The notes beneath the pieces were generated by a model that was not told the origin of the DNA, searched no databases, and saw nothing but the letters and a program-made list of their open reading frames with translations. From NCBI RefSeq assembly GCF_015694345.1, contig NZ_JADQDC010000003.1:62001-126000 (forward strand): a stretch of 64,000 bases of DNA, read 5' to 3'. Position numbers and translations under genes: made by a program. This document shows, piece after piece, positions 33,141 to 41,774 of the stretch (positions within the stretch are counted from its first letter, which is position 1; each line of letters begins with the position of its first letter). This DNA comes from Novosphingobium jiangmenense (GTDB lineage: Bacteria > Pseudomonadota > Alphaproteobacteria > Sphingomonadales > Sphingomonadaceae).

Positions 33141-33599
33141 ATGGCTGGGGTCTTGAGTGACGAGATTGACGTTCTGGCAAAAGCGCGTCGTGCGATGCCG
33201 AGCGATTATGTTCCCAATGACGACGAACCCTACATGAATGAAGCCCAGCAGGACTGGTTTCGCCGCCTGCTGATGGAATGGAAGAAGTCGATCCTCTCCG
33301 CCGCAGCTGGCACCTTGACCGCGCTGCAGGACGGACCGATCCGCGAACCCGACCTCAACGACCGCGCCTCGAGCGAGACCGACTGGGGCATCGAACTGCG
33401 CACCCGCGATCGCCAGCGCAAGCTCATCGCCAAGATCGATTCCGCGATGCGCCGGATTGATGAAGGCGAATATGGTTACTGCGAAGTGACCGGCGAGCCC
33501 ATCGGCCTTGGCCGCCTGATCGCCCGTCCGATCGCGACGATGACCGTCGAAGCACAGGAAGCACATGAACGCAGGGAAAAAATTTCTCGCGACATGTGA
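33141..33599 (+). CDS. dksA: RNA polymerase-binding factor DksA
   Basis: 152 aa. Coiled-coil WFRRLLMEWKKSIL...RQRKLIAKIDSAMRRIDEGEYGYCEVTGEPIG with the tip DxxA-like region; DksA binds the RNA polymerase secondary channel and mediates the ppGpp response. The zinc-finger positions correspond to Cys114, Thr117, Thr135 and Ala138 (E. coli numbering happens to coincide), so only one cysteine remains and zinc cannot be bound in the classical way. GGAGGG at 33131-33136 precedes ATG 33141. Confidence 0.92.
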   Translation: MAGVLSDEIDVLAKARRAMPSDYVPNDDEPYMNEAQQDWFRRLLMEWKKSILSAAAGTLTALQDGPIREPDLNDRASSETDWGIELRTRDRQRKLIAKIDSAMRRIDEGEYGYCEVTGEPIGLGRLIARPIATMTVEAQEAHERREKISRDM

Positions 33600-33605
33600 T
33601 TGCAA

Positions 33606-33632
33606 GGTCCCGGACATGGCATGTTCGGGACC
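33606..33632 (+). terminator. Hairpin after dksA
   Basis: 12-base stem GGTCCCGGACAT/ATGTTCGGGACC with one G-U pair and a GGC loop, 6 bases after the stop. No T run follows, so termination efficiency is uncertain. Confidence 0.6.
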
Positions 33633-33764
33633 ATGACAACCAAGTTAACAAAGTTCCGAAGTAACACCTTGTTTACCCTCAAGGTTTAGGAAACTTCCAC
33701 GAATTCTCGCTAGTTCGTTGCGTGCAGGCGCAAGGTGCCGTGCAAGCGTGGGTTTTCTCGAGGA

Positions 33765-34136
33765 ATGGCAGGACCTTTGGTGACAAGCATCGACCATCGG
33801 CAACTGGGGCGCGACAGCCTGTTCCTGATGGCCGAGGTACGCCTTTCGGGGACCGAGGCGGAGCACCGCGTCAAGGTGCGCAACCTCTCTGCTGGCGGCA
33901 TGATGGCCGAGGGGGCGATGAAGGTCCTGCGTGGTACGCCGGTCGAAGTGAATCTGCGCAACATCGGCTGGGTAGACGGGGTCGTCGCCTGGATCCAGGA
34001 CAACCGCTTCGGCATCGCCTTCATCGAGGAAATCGATCCCAAGCTGGCCCGTGCGCCTGTGGGAACCGGTCCATCGACTCCCCGCTTCGTCAAGCCGCCG
34101 ATTGCACAGGCGGTCGGGCCGCTCCGCAAGATCTGA
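33765..34136 (+). CDS. PilZ domain protein
   Basis: 123 aa, mostly one PilZ domain, a c-di-GMP sensor fold: RVKVRNLSAGGMMAEG (the D/NxSxxG motif) and the GWVDGVVAWIQDNRFGIAF strand pair. The RxxxR element lies weakly at HRQLGRDS near the start. ATG 33765 has GAGGA immediately before it; GTG 33780 with CAGGA 6 bases upstream is an equally good start (MTSIDHRQ). Confidence 0.88.
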   Translation: MAGPLVTSIDHRQLGRDSLFLMAEVRLSGTEAEHRVKVRNLSAGGMMAEGAMKVLRGTPVEVNLRNIGWVDGVVAWIQDNRFGIAFIEEIDPKLARAPVGTGPSTPRFVKPPIAQAVGPLRKI

Positions 34137-34176
34137 GCTTCTGGACGCTGGCGGCCTGCTGGCCTAGGTTGCCGGC

Positions 34177-35643
34177 ATGATCCCGCGTTACACCGTCGCT
34201 GCTGCCCTGGCACTCGTGCTTTCGGCCTGTGGCCAGTCGCGCGACGGGACGCTGGAAATCGCCGTCATGGGCGATGCGGCGGCGTTGAAGGAGAGCGGCC
34301 AGCGCCTCTCGCCACCCGCGCAACTGTTGCGCTCCGCCACGCACGAAGGGCTTGTCGGCTTCGATGAACAGGGCCGCGTAGTCCCTGCACTTGCCGACCG
34401 CTGGATCGTTACCGACAACGGCCAGAGCTACATCTTCCGCCTGCGCGATGGCACCTGGCCCGATGGCAAGCGCATCACGGCCGATGGCGCCGCACTGGCT
34501 CTGCGCAAGACGATTGCCGGCCTCAAGGGGCGGGCACTCGGGCTGGATCTTGCCGCGATCGACGAAGTCCGGGTGATGGCCGACCGGGTAATAGAGATCG
34601 ATCTGTCCTCGCCGGTGCCGGAACTGCTGACCCTGCTTGCCCAGCCGGAACTCGCCCTGACATGGCGTGGCAAGGGCACCGGCCCGATGGCGCGGGGCGA
34701 GGATGAAGACGGGGCACAGATCTATACGCTGATTCCGCCTGAACAGCGCGGCTTGCCCAAGCAACCCGATTTTGCCCGCCGCGCCCGCAAGCTGGCGGTG
34801 ACCCTTGCATCGCCGGACAAGGCGGTCGCCCTATTCAACGATGGCTACGCCGATGTCCTGCTCGGCGGGCGGATCGATACGATTCCGCTTGCAGGTTCTA
34901 TCGGCCTGACGCGCGGCAACGTGCAGCTGGATCCGGTTATCGGCCTGTTCGGCCTGATGGTGGACAGTACGCAAGGGTTCCTCGGCGCGGCGGCCAATCG
35001 CGAGGCCCTGGCCATGGCCATTGACCGGGATGCGGTGCTTGGCCGCTTCAACATCGGCGGCTGGCAGCCGACCACACGAGTCGTGTCTCCCGATGTCGAG
35101 GACGATCTCGGTACCATCGGCGAACGCTGGCAGGGCATGAGCAGCGAGGAACGGCAGGCGCAGGCAGCGGCGCGGGTTGCGGTGTGGAAGTCCGGTGGCA
35201 GATCGGTCCCCACGCTCAATATAGCCATGCCGGGCGGGCCAGGCTCCTCTCTCGTTTTCCAGCAGCTGCAGACCGATTTCGCCCGCATCGGCTTGTCGAT
35301 CCGCCGCGTCGGTGAGCGGGACCGGGCCGATCTTCGCCTGATCGATGTCGCCGCACGCTATGGCCGCGCGACGTGGTTCCTCAACCAGCTGTCATGCACC
35401 GTGCAGAAATCCGTGTGCAGCCCGGTCGGGGACGAGCGTGTGGCAGAAGCGCGCAAGTCCGCCGATCCCGCCGCGCGCGCAGCCTTGCTGGCCGAGGCCG
35501 AGGCCGAGATCACGGCGGCCAACGGGTTCATTCCCATTGCCCGTCCCTTGCGCTGGTCGATGGTGCGCAGCGGCACTCCCGGCTTTGCCGCCAGCCCATG
35601 GGGTTGGCATCCCTTGCCGCCGATGGCCTGGCTCCCCAGATAG
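34177..35643 (+). CDS. Family 5 solute-binding lipoprotein
   Basis: 488 aa with signal MIPRYTVAAALALVLSAC (lipobox LSAC, Cys18). SBP family 5 pattern: LLRSATHEGLVGFDEQGRVVPALADRW, FRLRDGTWPDGKRITADGAALAL. Such proteins bind peptides, nickel or sugars for ABC importers, but no permease or ATPase gene is adjacent. Ligand unknown. It may instead be an orphan sensor or work with a distant transporter. Confidence 0.88.
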   Translation: MIPRYTVAAALALVLSACGQSRDGTLEIAVMGDAAALKESGQRLSPPAQLLRSATHEGLVGFDEQGRVVPALADRWIVTDNGQSYIFRLRDGTWPDGKRITADGAALALRKTIAGLKGRALGLDLAAIDEVRVMADRVIEIDLSSPVPELLTLLAQPELALTWRGKGTGPMARGEDEDGAQIYTLIPPEQRGLPKQPDFARRARKLAVTLASPDKAVALFNDGYADVLLGGRIDTIPLAGSIGLTRGNVQLDPVIGLFGLMVDSTQGFLGAAANREALAMAIDRDAVLGRFNIGGWQPTTRVVSPDVEDDLGTIGERWQGMSSEERQAQAAARVAVWKSGGRSVPTLNIAMPGGPGSSLVFQQLQTDFARIGLSIRRVGERDRADLRLIDVAARYGRATWFLNQLSCTVQKSVCSPVGDERVAEARKSADPAARAALLAEAEAEITAANGFIPIARPLRWSMVRSGTPGFAASPWGWHPLPPMAWLPR

Positions 35644-35648
35644 GGAGC

Positions 35649-36077
35649 ATGGACCACACCGTTTCTGCCACCCGTCCCCAGCGCATGCGCCCGGAAATGC
35701 CGGGCATCGGCAACGATCCCGCCTCGGTGCGCCAGCGCGTAGAGATGCTGGAGCGCGTGCTGGAGCGCAGCTTCACCATCCCCGGCATCCGCCGCGATTT
35801 GGGCCTCGATGCGATTGCCGGTCTTGTGCCGGTATTGGGCGATCTCCTGACCGCTGCGATGGGTGCCTACATCGTGTGGGAGGCGCGCAATCTTGGCCTG
35901 CCGAAGTGGAAGCTGTGGCGGATGGGCGCCAATGTCGCCTTCGATACGGCCCTTGGTGCGGTGCCCATCGTCGGCGACGCCTTCGACCTGTTCTTCCGCT
36001 CGAACTCCCGCAATCTCAAGATCTTGCGCAAACATCTCGACAAGCATCACCCGGAAGCGCGCGTAATCGAGGGGTAA
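35649..36077 (+). CDS. DUF4112 membrane-associated protein
   Basis: 142 aa. Signature GLDAIAGLVPVLGDLLTAAMGAYIVWEARNLGLP (about residues 53-85; key GLDxxxGLxPxxGD) and GAVPIVGDAFDLFFRSNSRNL, characteristic of DUF4112. One or two short hydrophobic segments. Starts 6 bases after the binding-protein stop. Function unknown. Confidence 0.88.
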   Translation: MDHTVSATRPQRMRPEMPGIGNDPASVRQRVEMLERVLERSFTIPGIRRDLGLDAIAGLVPVLGDLLTAAMGAYIVWEARNLGLPKWKLWRMGANVAFDTALGAVPIVGDAFDLFFRSNSRNLKILRKHLDKHHPEARVIEG

Positions 36078-36172
36078 GGCGAGGTCCGCAATTTCGGCGA
36101 TTCTTGACGCGAATTTGAAACAATCGCCAAATGCTGGCGTTCATCGCCGGTTAGGTCGATAGCGCGCAGGCA

Positions 36173-36973
36173 ATGGCAATGATGTTCAATCTGCAGGAAC
36201 GAACGGCGGCAATCGGGCAGGCGACTGCGCGTTTTTCGCTGCTGCGCGAGGAGATTGCGCGGCGCGGGAGCCTGGCATTCCAGCCGCGCCCGCCCGAGGC
36301 GCGCGGGCCGAAGTGGCAGGCGCTTCTCGGCGAACTGCGAACGCCGCTTGAGCATTGGCAGGCTTCGCGGCAGGCGCAGGTTTCACAAGAGCCTGCCGCA
36401 CAATCGCGGCCCGTCATGCTGTTGCCCGGCTTTGGCACTCACCCTGTGCGGATGAAACCGCTGCGCCTTGCGCTCGAAGCGGCCGGACACCGCGTCAGCG
36501 ATTGGGGCCTCGGCTTCAACTTCGGCCCGACCGAGGACCGCTTCGAACGCCTGTGCGAGCGTGTCGTCACCATGGCACGCAAGGAAGGCGAGCCGCTGGT
36601 TCTGGTCGGCTGGAGCCTCGGCGGCGTCTTCGCGCGCGAGGTGGCCAAGCGCCATCCCGAAGCGGTGCGGCTGGTCGTGACCATGGGAACGCCCTTCTCC
36701 GGAGACCGCCGCGCCAACAACGCCTGGCGTGCTTATCAGCTGATCGCAGGCCATTCGGTGGACGAACCGCCGATCGGGCAGGACATGTCGGCCAAGCCGC
36801 CGGTGCCGACCGTGGCGCTGTGGAGTGCGCGCGACGGGATCGTCGCCCCCCGCTCTGCCTGCGGGCGCAAGGGGGAGAGAGACCTTGCGATTCCAATGCG
36901 TTGCACGCACCTGGGTTTCGCCGCGCACCCGGATGTGGCGGCGATGCTGAAGCGGTTGGTGTCGCTCTACTAA
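36173..36973 (+). CDS. Alpha/beta hydrolase
   Basis: 266 aa. Nucleophile elbow GWSLGG (GXSXG) with catalytic Ser near residue 142; oxyanion-hole region MLLPGFGTHPVRM; LVVTMGTPFSGDRR after the nucleophile; the histidine is likely in RCTHLGFAAHPD. A 60-residue helical N-terminus precedes the fold. ATG 36173 or 36179. Stops overlap the molybdopterin enzyme by 4 bases. Lipase-like esterase, substrate unknown. Confidence 0.85.
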   Translation: MAMMFNLQERTAAIGQATARFSLLREEIARRGSLAFQPRPPEARGPKWQALLGELRTPLEHWQASRQAQVSQEPAAQSRPVMLLPGFGTHPVRMKPLRLALEAAGHRVSDWGLGFNFGPTEDRFERLCERVVTMARKEGEPLVLVGWSLGGVFAREVAKRHPEAVRLVVTMGTPFSGDRRANNAWRAYQLIAGHSVDEPPIGQDMSAKPPVPTVALWSARDGIVAPRSACGRKGERDLAIPMRCTHLGFAAHPDVAAMLKRLVSLY

Positions 36974-39024
36974 GCTACCTCAACCTCCACCGCGATGCCA
37001 CTCAGCGCCGCGTTGCCTGACAGCGGGTCGACTTCGTTGAGGGTAATGTCGTTGACGCTGACCCCGGGTTTGCCGAGTGCGTTGGCCATGGCGACGCCGG
37101 GGAGGGCGTGGCCCCAGCCGTGGGGGATGGAGACGGTGCCGGGCATCATGTCCTCGGTGACTTCGGCGGAAAGGCTTATTTCTCCTGCGCTTGAGCGGAC
37201 CTTTACCGTCGCGCCATCAGCGATGCCGCGCTGTTCGGCATCGGCAGGGTGCATCATCACCGTGCAGCGATCCGGCCCCTTGATCAGGCGGCGGCTGTTG
37301 GCGAGCCACGAATTGTTGGTGCGCAAATGGCGCCTGCCGATCAGTTTCAGGCCCTCCGAAACCTCGCTGACCGGAATTTCCAACTCTCCGAGGCAGAGCA
37401 TGAACTCTGGTATGGCGCAGGCCACACTCTTCGAGGCAGAGCGTAGGCGGGCGGGCAACTGTTCGGTGGGCGGCGGACCCAGATCGATGCCCGAGGGAGC
37501 ATCCTCCACTTGTTGGAGAGTGAGGCCGTAGGGCCCCGTCCGGAGAAGTCCGTCAAGCGCCTCGCGCGGGGCGGGGGCCTGGACCGGTTCGCCGCTGATC
37601 GCGCTGGCAAGGCCGCGCAGGATTTCCCAGTCGTGAAGGGTGCCTTCGGTCTGCGGCAAGGTCGGCGGCGAATAGACCGCGATGGTGCGCGCAGCCATGG
37701 GCAGGAGAAACAGACCGTAGTGATCGCGCTCCAGTGGTCCGCTGGGGGGCAGGATGTAGTGGGCGTGGGCGCTGGTGGTGTTGCGGTAAATGTCGATGGA
37801 GACCATCAGCTCCAGTGAATCCAGCGCCTTGGCCAGACGCGAGCCGTTGGGGGTGGACAGGACCGGGTTGCCGGCGACGACGAACAGCGCCTTGATCTGG
37901 CCCTCGCCGGGGGTTTCGATCTCCTCGGCCATGGCGGCGGCGGGAAATTCGCCGAGGACCGAACGGTGGCCCGAGACCCGGGAGGTGTACTTGCCGATCG
38001 AGCCGGGTGGCAGGACGCTGACGGTATCGACGGCGGGCCGTCCGAAGACCCAGCCGCCTTCGCGATCGAGTTGGCCGGATGCGATGTTTATCAAGGAGAT
38101 AAGCCATGCGTTGAGCGTGCCGTGCGCTTGCGTGGCCGTCCCCATGCGGCCGTAGAGCGCAGCGGGGCCAGCGGCAAATCGGTCCGCCAGACGCTCGATT
38201 TCGGCAAGGGGGATGCCGCAGGCGGCGGCGCAGGCTTCGCTCCCGAAGCGCTCCAGCAGGGCGCCGACTTCATCGAGGCCGGTGACGAAATCCTGCACCG
38301 GGCGGTGGGGCTTGCGCGCCATCAAGGCCTTGAGCAGTGCGACGAGGAACCAGACGTCGGTGGCCGGGCGGATGAACAGGTGGCGGTCGGCGATCTTGGC
38401 GGTTTCAGTGCGGCGCGGGTCGATGACGACGAGTTCGCCGCCGCGCGCGCGCAGGTCCTTCATGCGGGCGCGAAAATCGGGGACAGTCCAGAGCGAGCCG
38501 TTCGATGCCATGGGATTGCCGCCGAGTATGACGAGTGTCTGCGTGCGGTCGGCGTCGGGAATCGGGAACATGCTGGCGTGGCCCCACAGTCGCAGATTCG
38601 CGACCTGATGCGGCATCTGGTCGACTGTGCTGGCGGAAAACTTGTTCCGGGTGCGCAGCGCCTTTTCGAGAAAGCCGATGTTGAGGGCGTTGCCATAGGA
38701 GTGTGCGTTGGGGTTGCCGACATAGACGGCGGTGCTGTCAGGATCGCGGGCGAGGATCGCGCGGGTCTTTTCGCCGATCTCGGCAAAGGCTTGTTCGAAG
38801 CTGATCTCGTGCCAGTCCGAGCCGATGCGCTTGAGGGGTTTGCGCAGGCGGTCAGGGTCCTCCTGCAGGTCCTGGAGCGCCGTGCCCTTCGGGCAAATGT
38901 GCCCGCGTGACAAAGGGTTGTCGGGATCACCCTTGATCGAGACGATCCTGTCGCCCTCGACTTCGACCAGCACGCCGCAGTTGGCTTCGCAGATGTGGCA
39001 GGTGCGATGGTGAATTGTCGGCAT
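36970..39024 (-). CDS. Molybdopterin-dependent oxidoreductase with [4Fe-4S] site
   Basis: 684 aa DMSO-reductase-superfamily enzyme. The N-terminal Fe-S ligands are Cys9, Cys12, Cys16 and Cys44 (CHICEANC ... GHICPKG). Cofactor-binding features include NPNAHSYGNALN, LGGNPMASNGSLW, VIDPRRTETAKIADRHL and the C-terminal NNSWLANSRRL...MMHPADA. No Tat signal, so probably cytoplasmic. The usual Mo-ligand position reads SASTVDQMPH, without an obvious Cys or Ser-Gly motif. No partner subunit is adjacent. Substrate cannot be told. Confidence 0.88.
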   Translation of the reverse strand: MPTIHHRTCHICEANCGVLVEVEGDRIVSIKGDPDNPLSRGHICPKGTALQDLQEDPDRLRKPLKRIGSDWHEISFEQAFAEIGEKTRAILARDPDSTAVYVGNPNAHSYGNALNIGFLEKALRTRNKFSASTVDQMPHQVANLRLWGHASMFPIPDADRTQTLVILGGNPMASNGSLWTVPDFRARMKDLRARGGELVVIDPRRTETAKIADRHLFIRPATDVWFLVALLKALMARKPHRPVQDFVTGLDEVGALLERFGSEACAAACGIPLAEIERLADRFAAGPAALYGRMGTATQAHGTLNAWLISLINIASGQLDREGGWVFGRPAVDTVSVLPPGSIGKYTSRVSGHRSVLGEFPAAAMAEEIETPGEGQIKALFVVAGNPVLSTPNGSRLAKALDSLELMVSIDIYRNTTSAHAHYILPPSGPLERDHYGLFLLPMAARTIAVYSPPTLPQTEGTLHDWEILRGLASAISGEPVQAPAPREALDGLLRTGPYGLTLQQVEDAPSGIDLGPPPTEQLPARLRSASKSVACAIPEFMLCLGELEIPVSEVSEGLKLIGRRHLRTNNSWLANSRRLIKGPDRCTVMMHPADAEQRGIADGATVKVRSSAGEISLSAEVTEDMMPGTVSIPHGWGHALPGVAMANALGKPGVSVNDITLNEVDPLSGNAALSGIAVEVEVA

Positions 39025-39114
39025 CGCTGCTCTCCCGGAGTATTTTAGTTGAGCGATTAAATCTCACTCCATAGCTCGGGAAGCAAGGGAGAACTTGCAG
39101 GCTGCATCACGGCA

Positions 39115-40230
39115 TCAGTTGGCCGCGTTGCGCAACCGGTCGGCGCAACTGGAGTTCGTTCTTGCACAGCGCTGCCAGATCTGGCGCGCAGCCGCCCGGT
39201 TCTGCGGTACGCCCTCGCCGTTCCAGTACATGACCCCGAGGCTGTCGAGGCAATAGGGGCCGACTTCGCCCTTCATTTCGCCGCAACGGCGGAACAACGA
39301 CATCGCCCTGGTGAAGTCCTGGGTGACGCCATCGCCCTCGGAATAGGCGAAGGCGAGTTTGTAGGTGGCAAAAGGGTGGTTGCGCTGTGACGCGCGGCTC
39401 AACCACAGCAGGCGCTGTTCCGGGTTCCGGGCAATGCGGGTCCATCTGATCTTGCCGTCGAAGGCTTCGGCCAGCGTGTACATCGCTTCGACATCGCCCG
39501 CGTCGGCAAGGTTCAGCTTTTCCTTGTACCATTGCTCGGCCCGGATCCGTTCGGCTGCCGCCTGCTCCTCGTTCCTCTGGCGTTCGGCCGCGCTGGCCAG
39601 ATCGCGCGTGTCGAAATCCTCCTTGCGGGTCAGTTGCGCCTCGATCTTGAGGCGGTAGCGGGTCCCTCGCTCGGGATCGATGGTCAAGGTGCCGCCAAAG
39701 CCTCCGGTGCCGCAGGTGCCATCCAGCACAAGGGTTTCGGTGCTGTCGGCAAGGACGCAATGCCCGGCAGAGACATTGCCGGAAATGGCCCAGCTTTGTG
39801 TCCGGGTCCCTCGCAGGGTAACCGTCCCGCGCGCGCTCTGGCCTGTCACGTCTAGCGAGAGAGTCATGTCTCCACTGACCTGGGTGGTTCGCGATCCCTC
39901 GCGCAGGGCGTTGCGGAGCAGGCTTTGCAGGGAAAGCGAGACGTTGTTCTGCCGCGTCACCGGCTGGGCAGTGCCATTAAACCGACCGGCATACTGCAGC
40001 CGACCACGGAAAGCGTTGCCACTGGCTCCGATTTCCCGCGCCTGTTCGCGCAGGACACCATCGGCGCCGCGACAAAGCACGGTCTCGACGGACTGGTTGC
40101 CCTTGAACTTGCGCACAGTCTGGCACTGGTTCGATGACGAAGAAGGCTGCGCCCGAAGATCCGATGCGTTCCCGGCAGTAATGGCCAGAAGGCTGATCGG
40201 AATGAAATTAATAGCCCTTTTCAAAAGCAT
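39115..40230 (-). CDS. Exported Sel1/TPR-repeat protein
   Basis: 371 aa with an N-terminal signal (about 1-27). Residues 35-200 are beta-rich with two Cys pairs; residues 205-235 a charged helix; C-terminal Sel1-like repeats (AGDVEAMYTLAEAF, FATYKLAFAYSEGDGVTQDF, LDSLGVMYWNGEGVPQNRAAA). Periplasmic scaffold role inferred. Divergent from the glycine-zipper gene across an AT-rich gap. Confidence 0.75.
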   Translation of the reverse strand: MLLKRAINFIPISLLAITAGNASDLRAQPSSSSNQCQTVRKFKGNQSVETVLCRGADGVLREQAREIGASGNAFRGRLQYAGRFNGTAQPVTRQNNVSLSLQSLLRNALREGSRTTQVSGDMTLSLDVTGQSARGTVTLRGTRTQSWAISGNVSAGHCVLADSTETLVLDGTCGTGGFGGTLTIDPERGTRYRLKIEAQLTRKEDFDTRDLASAAERQRNEEQAAAERIRAEQWYKEKLNLADAGDVEAMYTLAEAFDGKIRWTRIARNPEQRLLWLSRASQRNHPFATYKLAFAYSEGDGVTQDFTRAMSLFRRCGEMKGEVGPYCLDSLGVMYWNGEGVPQNRAAARQIWQRCARTNSSCADRLRNAAN

Positions 40231-40348
40231 ACATCTTCTTGCCCTATTGCCCAGGAAAGAGCTTCAAATGCCAAGGGCAACATGGCACCTTACTTTAATC
40301 GAATCAAATGCACGTATTATTACGATTCTGTAACTCGGGGGGAAAGAT
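40231..40348. promoter_or_regulatory. AT-rich divergent promoter region
   Basis: 118 bases between two divergent exported-protein genes; markedly AT-rich (ACTTTAATCGAATCAAATGCACGTATTAT region). TATTAT at 40315-40320 is a candidate -10 box for the plus-strand gene; no certain -35. Confidence 0.35.
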
Positions 40349-40864
40349 ATGTTCCGGCGCTGGATATTGTCGCTCGTCTTGTGCTGCTTCGTAGTCGTGG
40401 GAGTTGGTGGTGTTTCGGCGCCGGTCAGCGCTCAGTCAAAGCGCTGTGACGCCAAGACCGGCAAAGTTGTCGGCGCGGTAGTGGGCGGCATACTGGGCGG
40501 ACTGCTTGGCCGCAGCATCGACAGCAAAGGCGATCGCACGCCGGGGACGCTGATTGGTGGCTTGGCCGGCGCATTCATCGGCAGCAAGATCGGTGCCTCG
40601 CTGGACAAGTGCGAGCAACAGAAGGTTGCCGATGCCACGAAGTCGGCACTTGAAGGTTCGCCGACGAAGCAGACCTCGGGGACCTGGGTGAGCGAGACGC
40701 GCGAGGGCGTGAGCGGCACGGTGACGGCAGAACCGGCCAAGATGACGTCCGATGGCAAGCAGTGCCGTGCGGTCACGCGCGTAAACTACGTCAACGGCGA
40801 GGAAATCCACGATACGCCGACCTATTGCCGCGTTCCGCCAAGCACCGCCTGGGAAATGGCCTGA
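40349..40864 (+). CDS. Glycine-zipper 2TM-domain exported protein
   Basis: 171 aa. Signal peptide (MFRRWILSLVLCCFVVVGVGGVSA...), then glycine-zipper segments GKVVGAVVGGILGGLLGRSI and GTLIGGLAGAFIGSKIGASL (about residues 39-85), as in 17 kDa surface antigen and SlyB-like proteins that insert in the outer membrane. C-terminal region has Cys residues (KQCRAVTRVNYVNGEEIHDTPTYCRV). GGGGGGAAAG precedes the ATG. 11 bases before the ClpP-like gene. Confidence 0.85.
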   Translation: MFRRWILSLVLCCFVVVGVGGVSAPVSAQSKRCDAKTGKVVGAVVGGILGGLLGRSIDSKGDRTPGTLIGGLAGAFIGSKIGASLDKCEQQKVADATKSALEGSPTKQTSGTWVSETREGVSGTVTAEPAKMTSDGKQCRAVTRVNYVNGEEIHDTPTYCRVPPSTAWEMA

Positions 40865-40875
40865 GGATTGGCTTG

Positions 40876-41604
40876 ATGCGAGGCAAATGGTTGGGGGCGC
40901 TGCTTGCCGGGCTGGCCCTGTTGCCGACGCAGGCCACGGCGCAGAACGTGTTCTGCGGACCTGACGCTGGATCGGTGCCGCAGGCCAAGGAATACTACAG
41001 CAAGACCACTCTTTTCGTCCCGCTGTCGCGCGAGGGCAGGAAGATTCTTCTGATTGCGGGGGCGGTGAACGCCGATGCCGGTCCAAGGCTTGCCTCCGCC
41101 CTTTCGGCAAATCCCGAGGTCGAGGAAGTCTGGCTCAACTCGCCGGGTGGTGCGGTCGTCGGCGGGCTCGCCATGGGCCGCGAGTTGCGCAGGCGGGGAC
41201 TTCTGGTGCGCGTGCCTTCGCGGTTCCTCTGCGAAAGCTCGTGTACGCTTGCCTTTCTCGGCGGAGCGATCCGCCAAGTCGATCCGGACGGACATTACGG
41301 CATCCACATGTTTTCGCGCTTCTTCGACCTGAACGATGCCTTCGCCGAGTTCGGCGATCTCGTCACCAAGTTCAGCAAGCTCGAGAAGGCAAAAGGGCGC
41401 AAGGTGGCGGTGGAGCAGATCCAGGCCGACCTCATGGCCAACGAACAGTCAACCGCGATGCTCGCTGGGCAACTCGCGCGCTACCTTGTTGAAATGTCTG
41501 CCTCGCTGGAGTTTCTGACGGGCATGTTCGGACAGCAGCAGACTGGCATCTGCTATCTGACGCGCGATGGCCTGCGGCGATACAACGTGGTCAACTCCGA
41601 GTGA
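40876..41604 (+). CDS. Periplasmic ClpP/crotonase-fold protein (COG3904-like)
   Basis: 242 aa with signal MRGKWLGALLAGLALLPTQATA. ClpP-like strand VWLNSPGGAVVGGLAMGREL (SPGG at 89-92) and RFLCESSCTLAFLGGAIRQV, where Ser121 or Ser122 aligns with the serine nucleophile; His in GHYGIHMFSRF may complete the site. Related proteins are uncharacterised putative periplasmic proteases. Operon with the glycine-zipper gene suggests an envelope quality-control pair (inference). Confidence 0.8.
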   Translation: MRGKWLGALLAGLALLPTQATAQNVFCGPDAGSVPQAKEYYSKTTLFVPLSREGRKILLIAGAVNADAGPRLASALSANPEVEEVWLNSPGGAVVGGLAMGRELRRRGLLVRVPSRFLCESSCTLAFLGGAIRQVDPDGHYGIHMFSRFFDLNDAFAEFGDLVTKFSKLEKAKGRKVAVEQIQADLMANEQSTAMLAGQLARYLVEMSASLEFLTGMFGQQQTGICYLTRDGLRRYNVVNSE

Positions 41605-41774
41605 ATGCTTGTCCGAAGCGGCGGTGCGGGATGAGCGCGATGCGCACCACGGCATGAGCATTGTCCAGCAAATAGTCGGCCGGAGCGGCGCTGAAACTTT
41701 ATTTCGCAGGTGCAGCATCGACGCTTGGCAAAGCGGATTCGTTGTGCAAGCTTGGGTACAGACGGGATGTGCCT

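Noticed and set aside
41605..41774. Small ORF upstream of the Anbu operon (overlaps 41567-41803)
   Set aside because: No conserved residues and overlaps both neighbours; more likely leader/promoter DNA.
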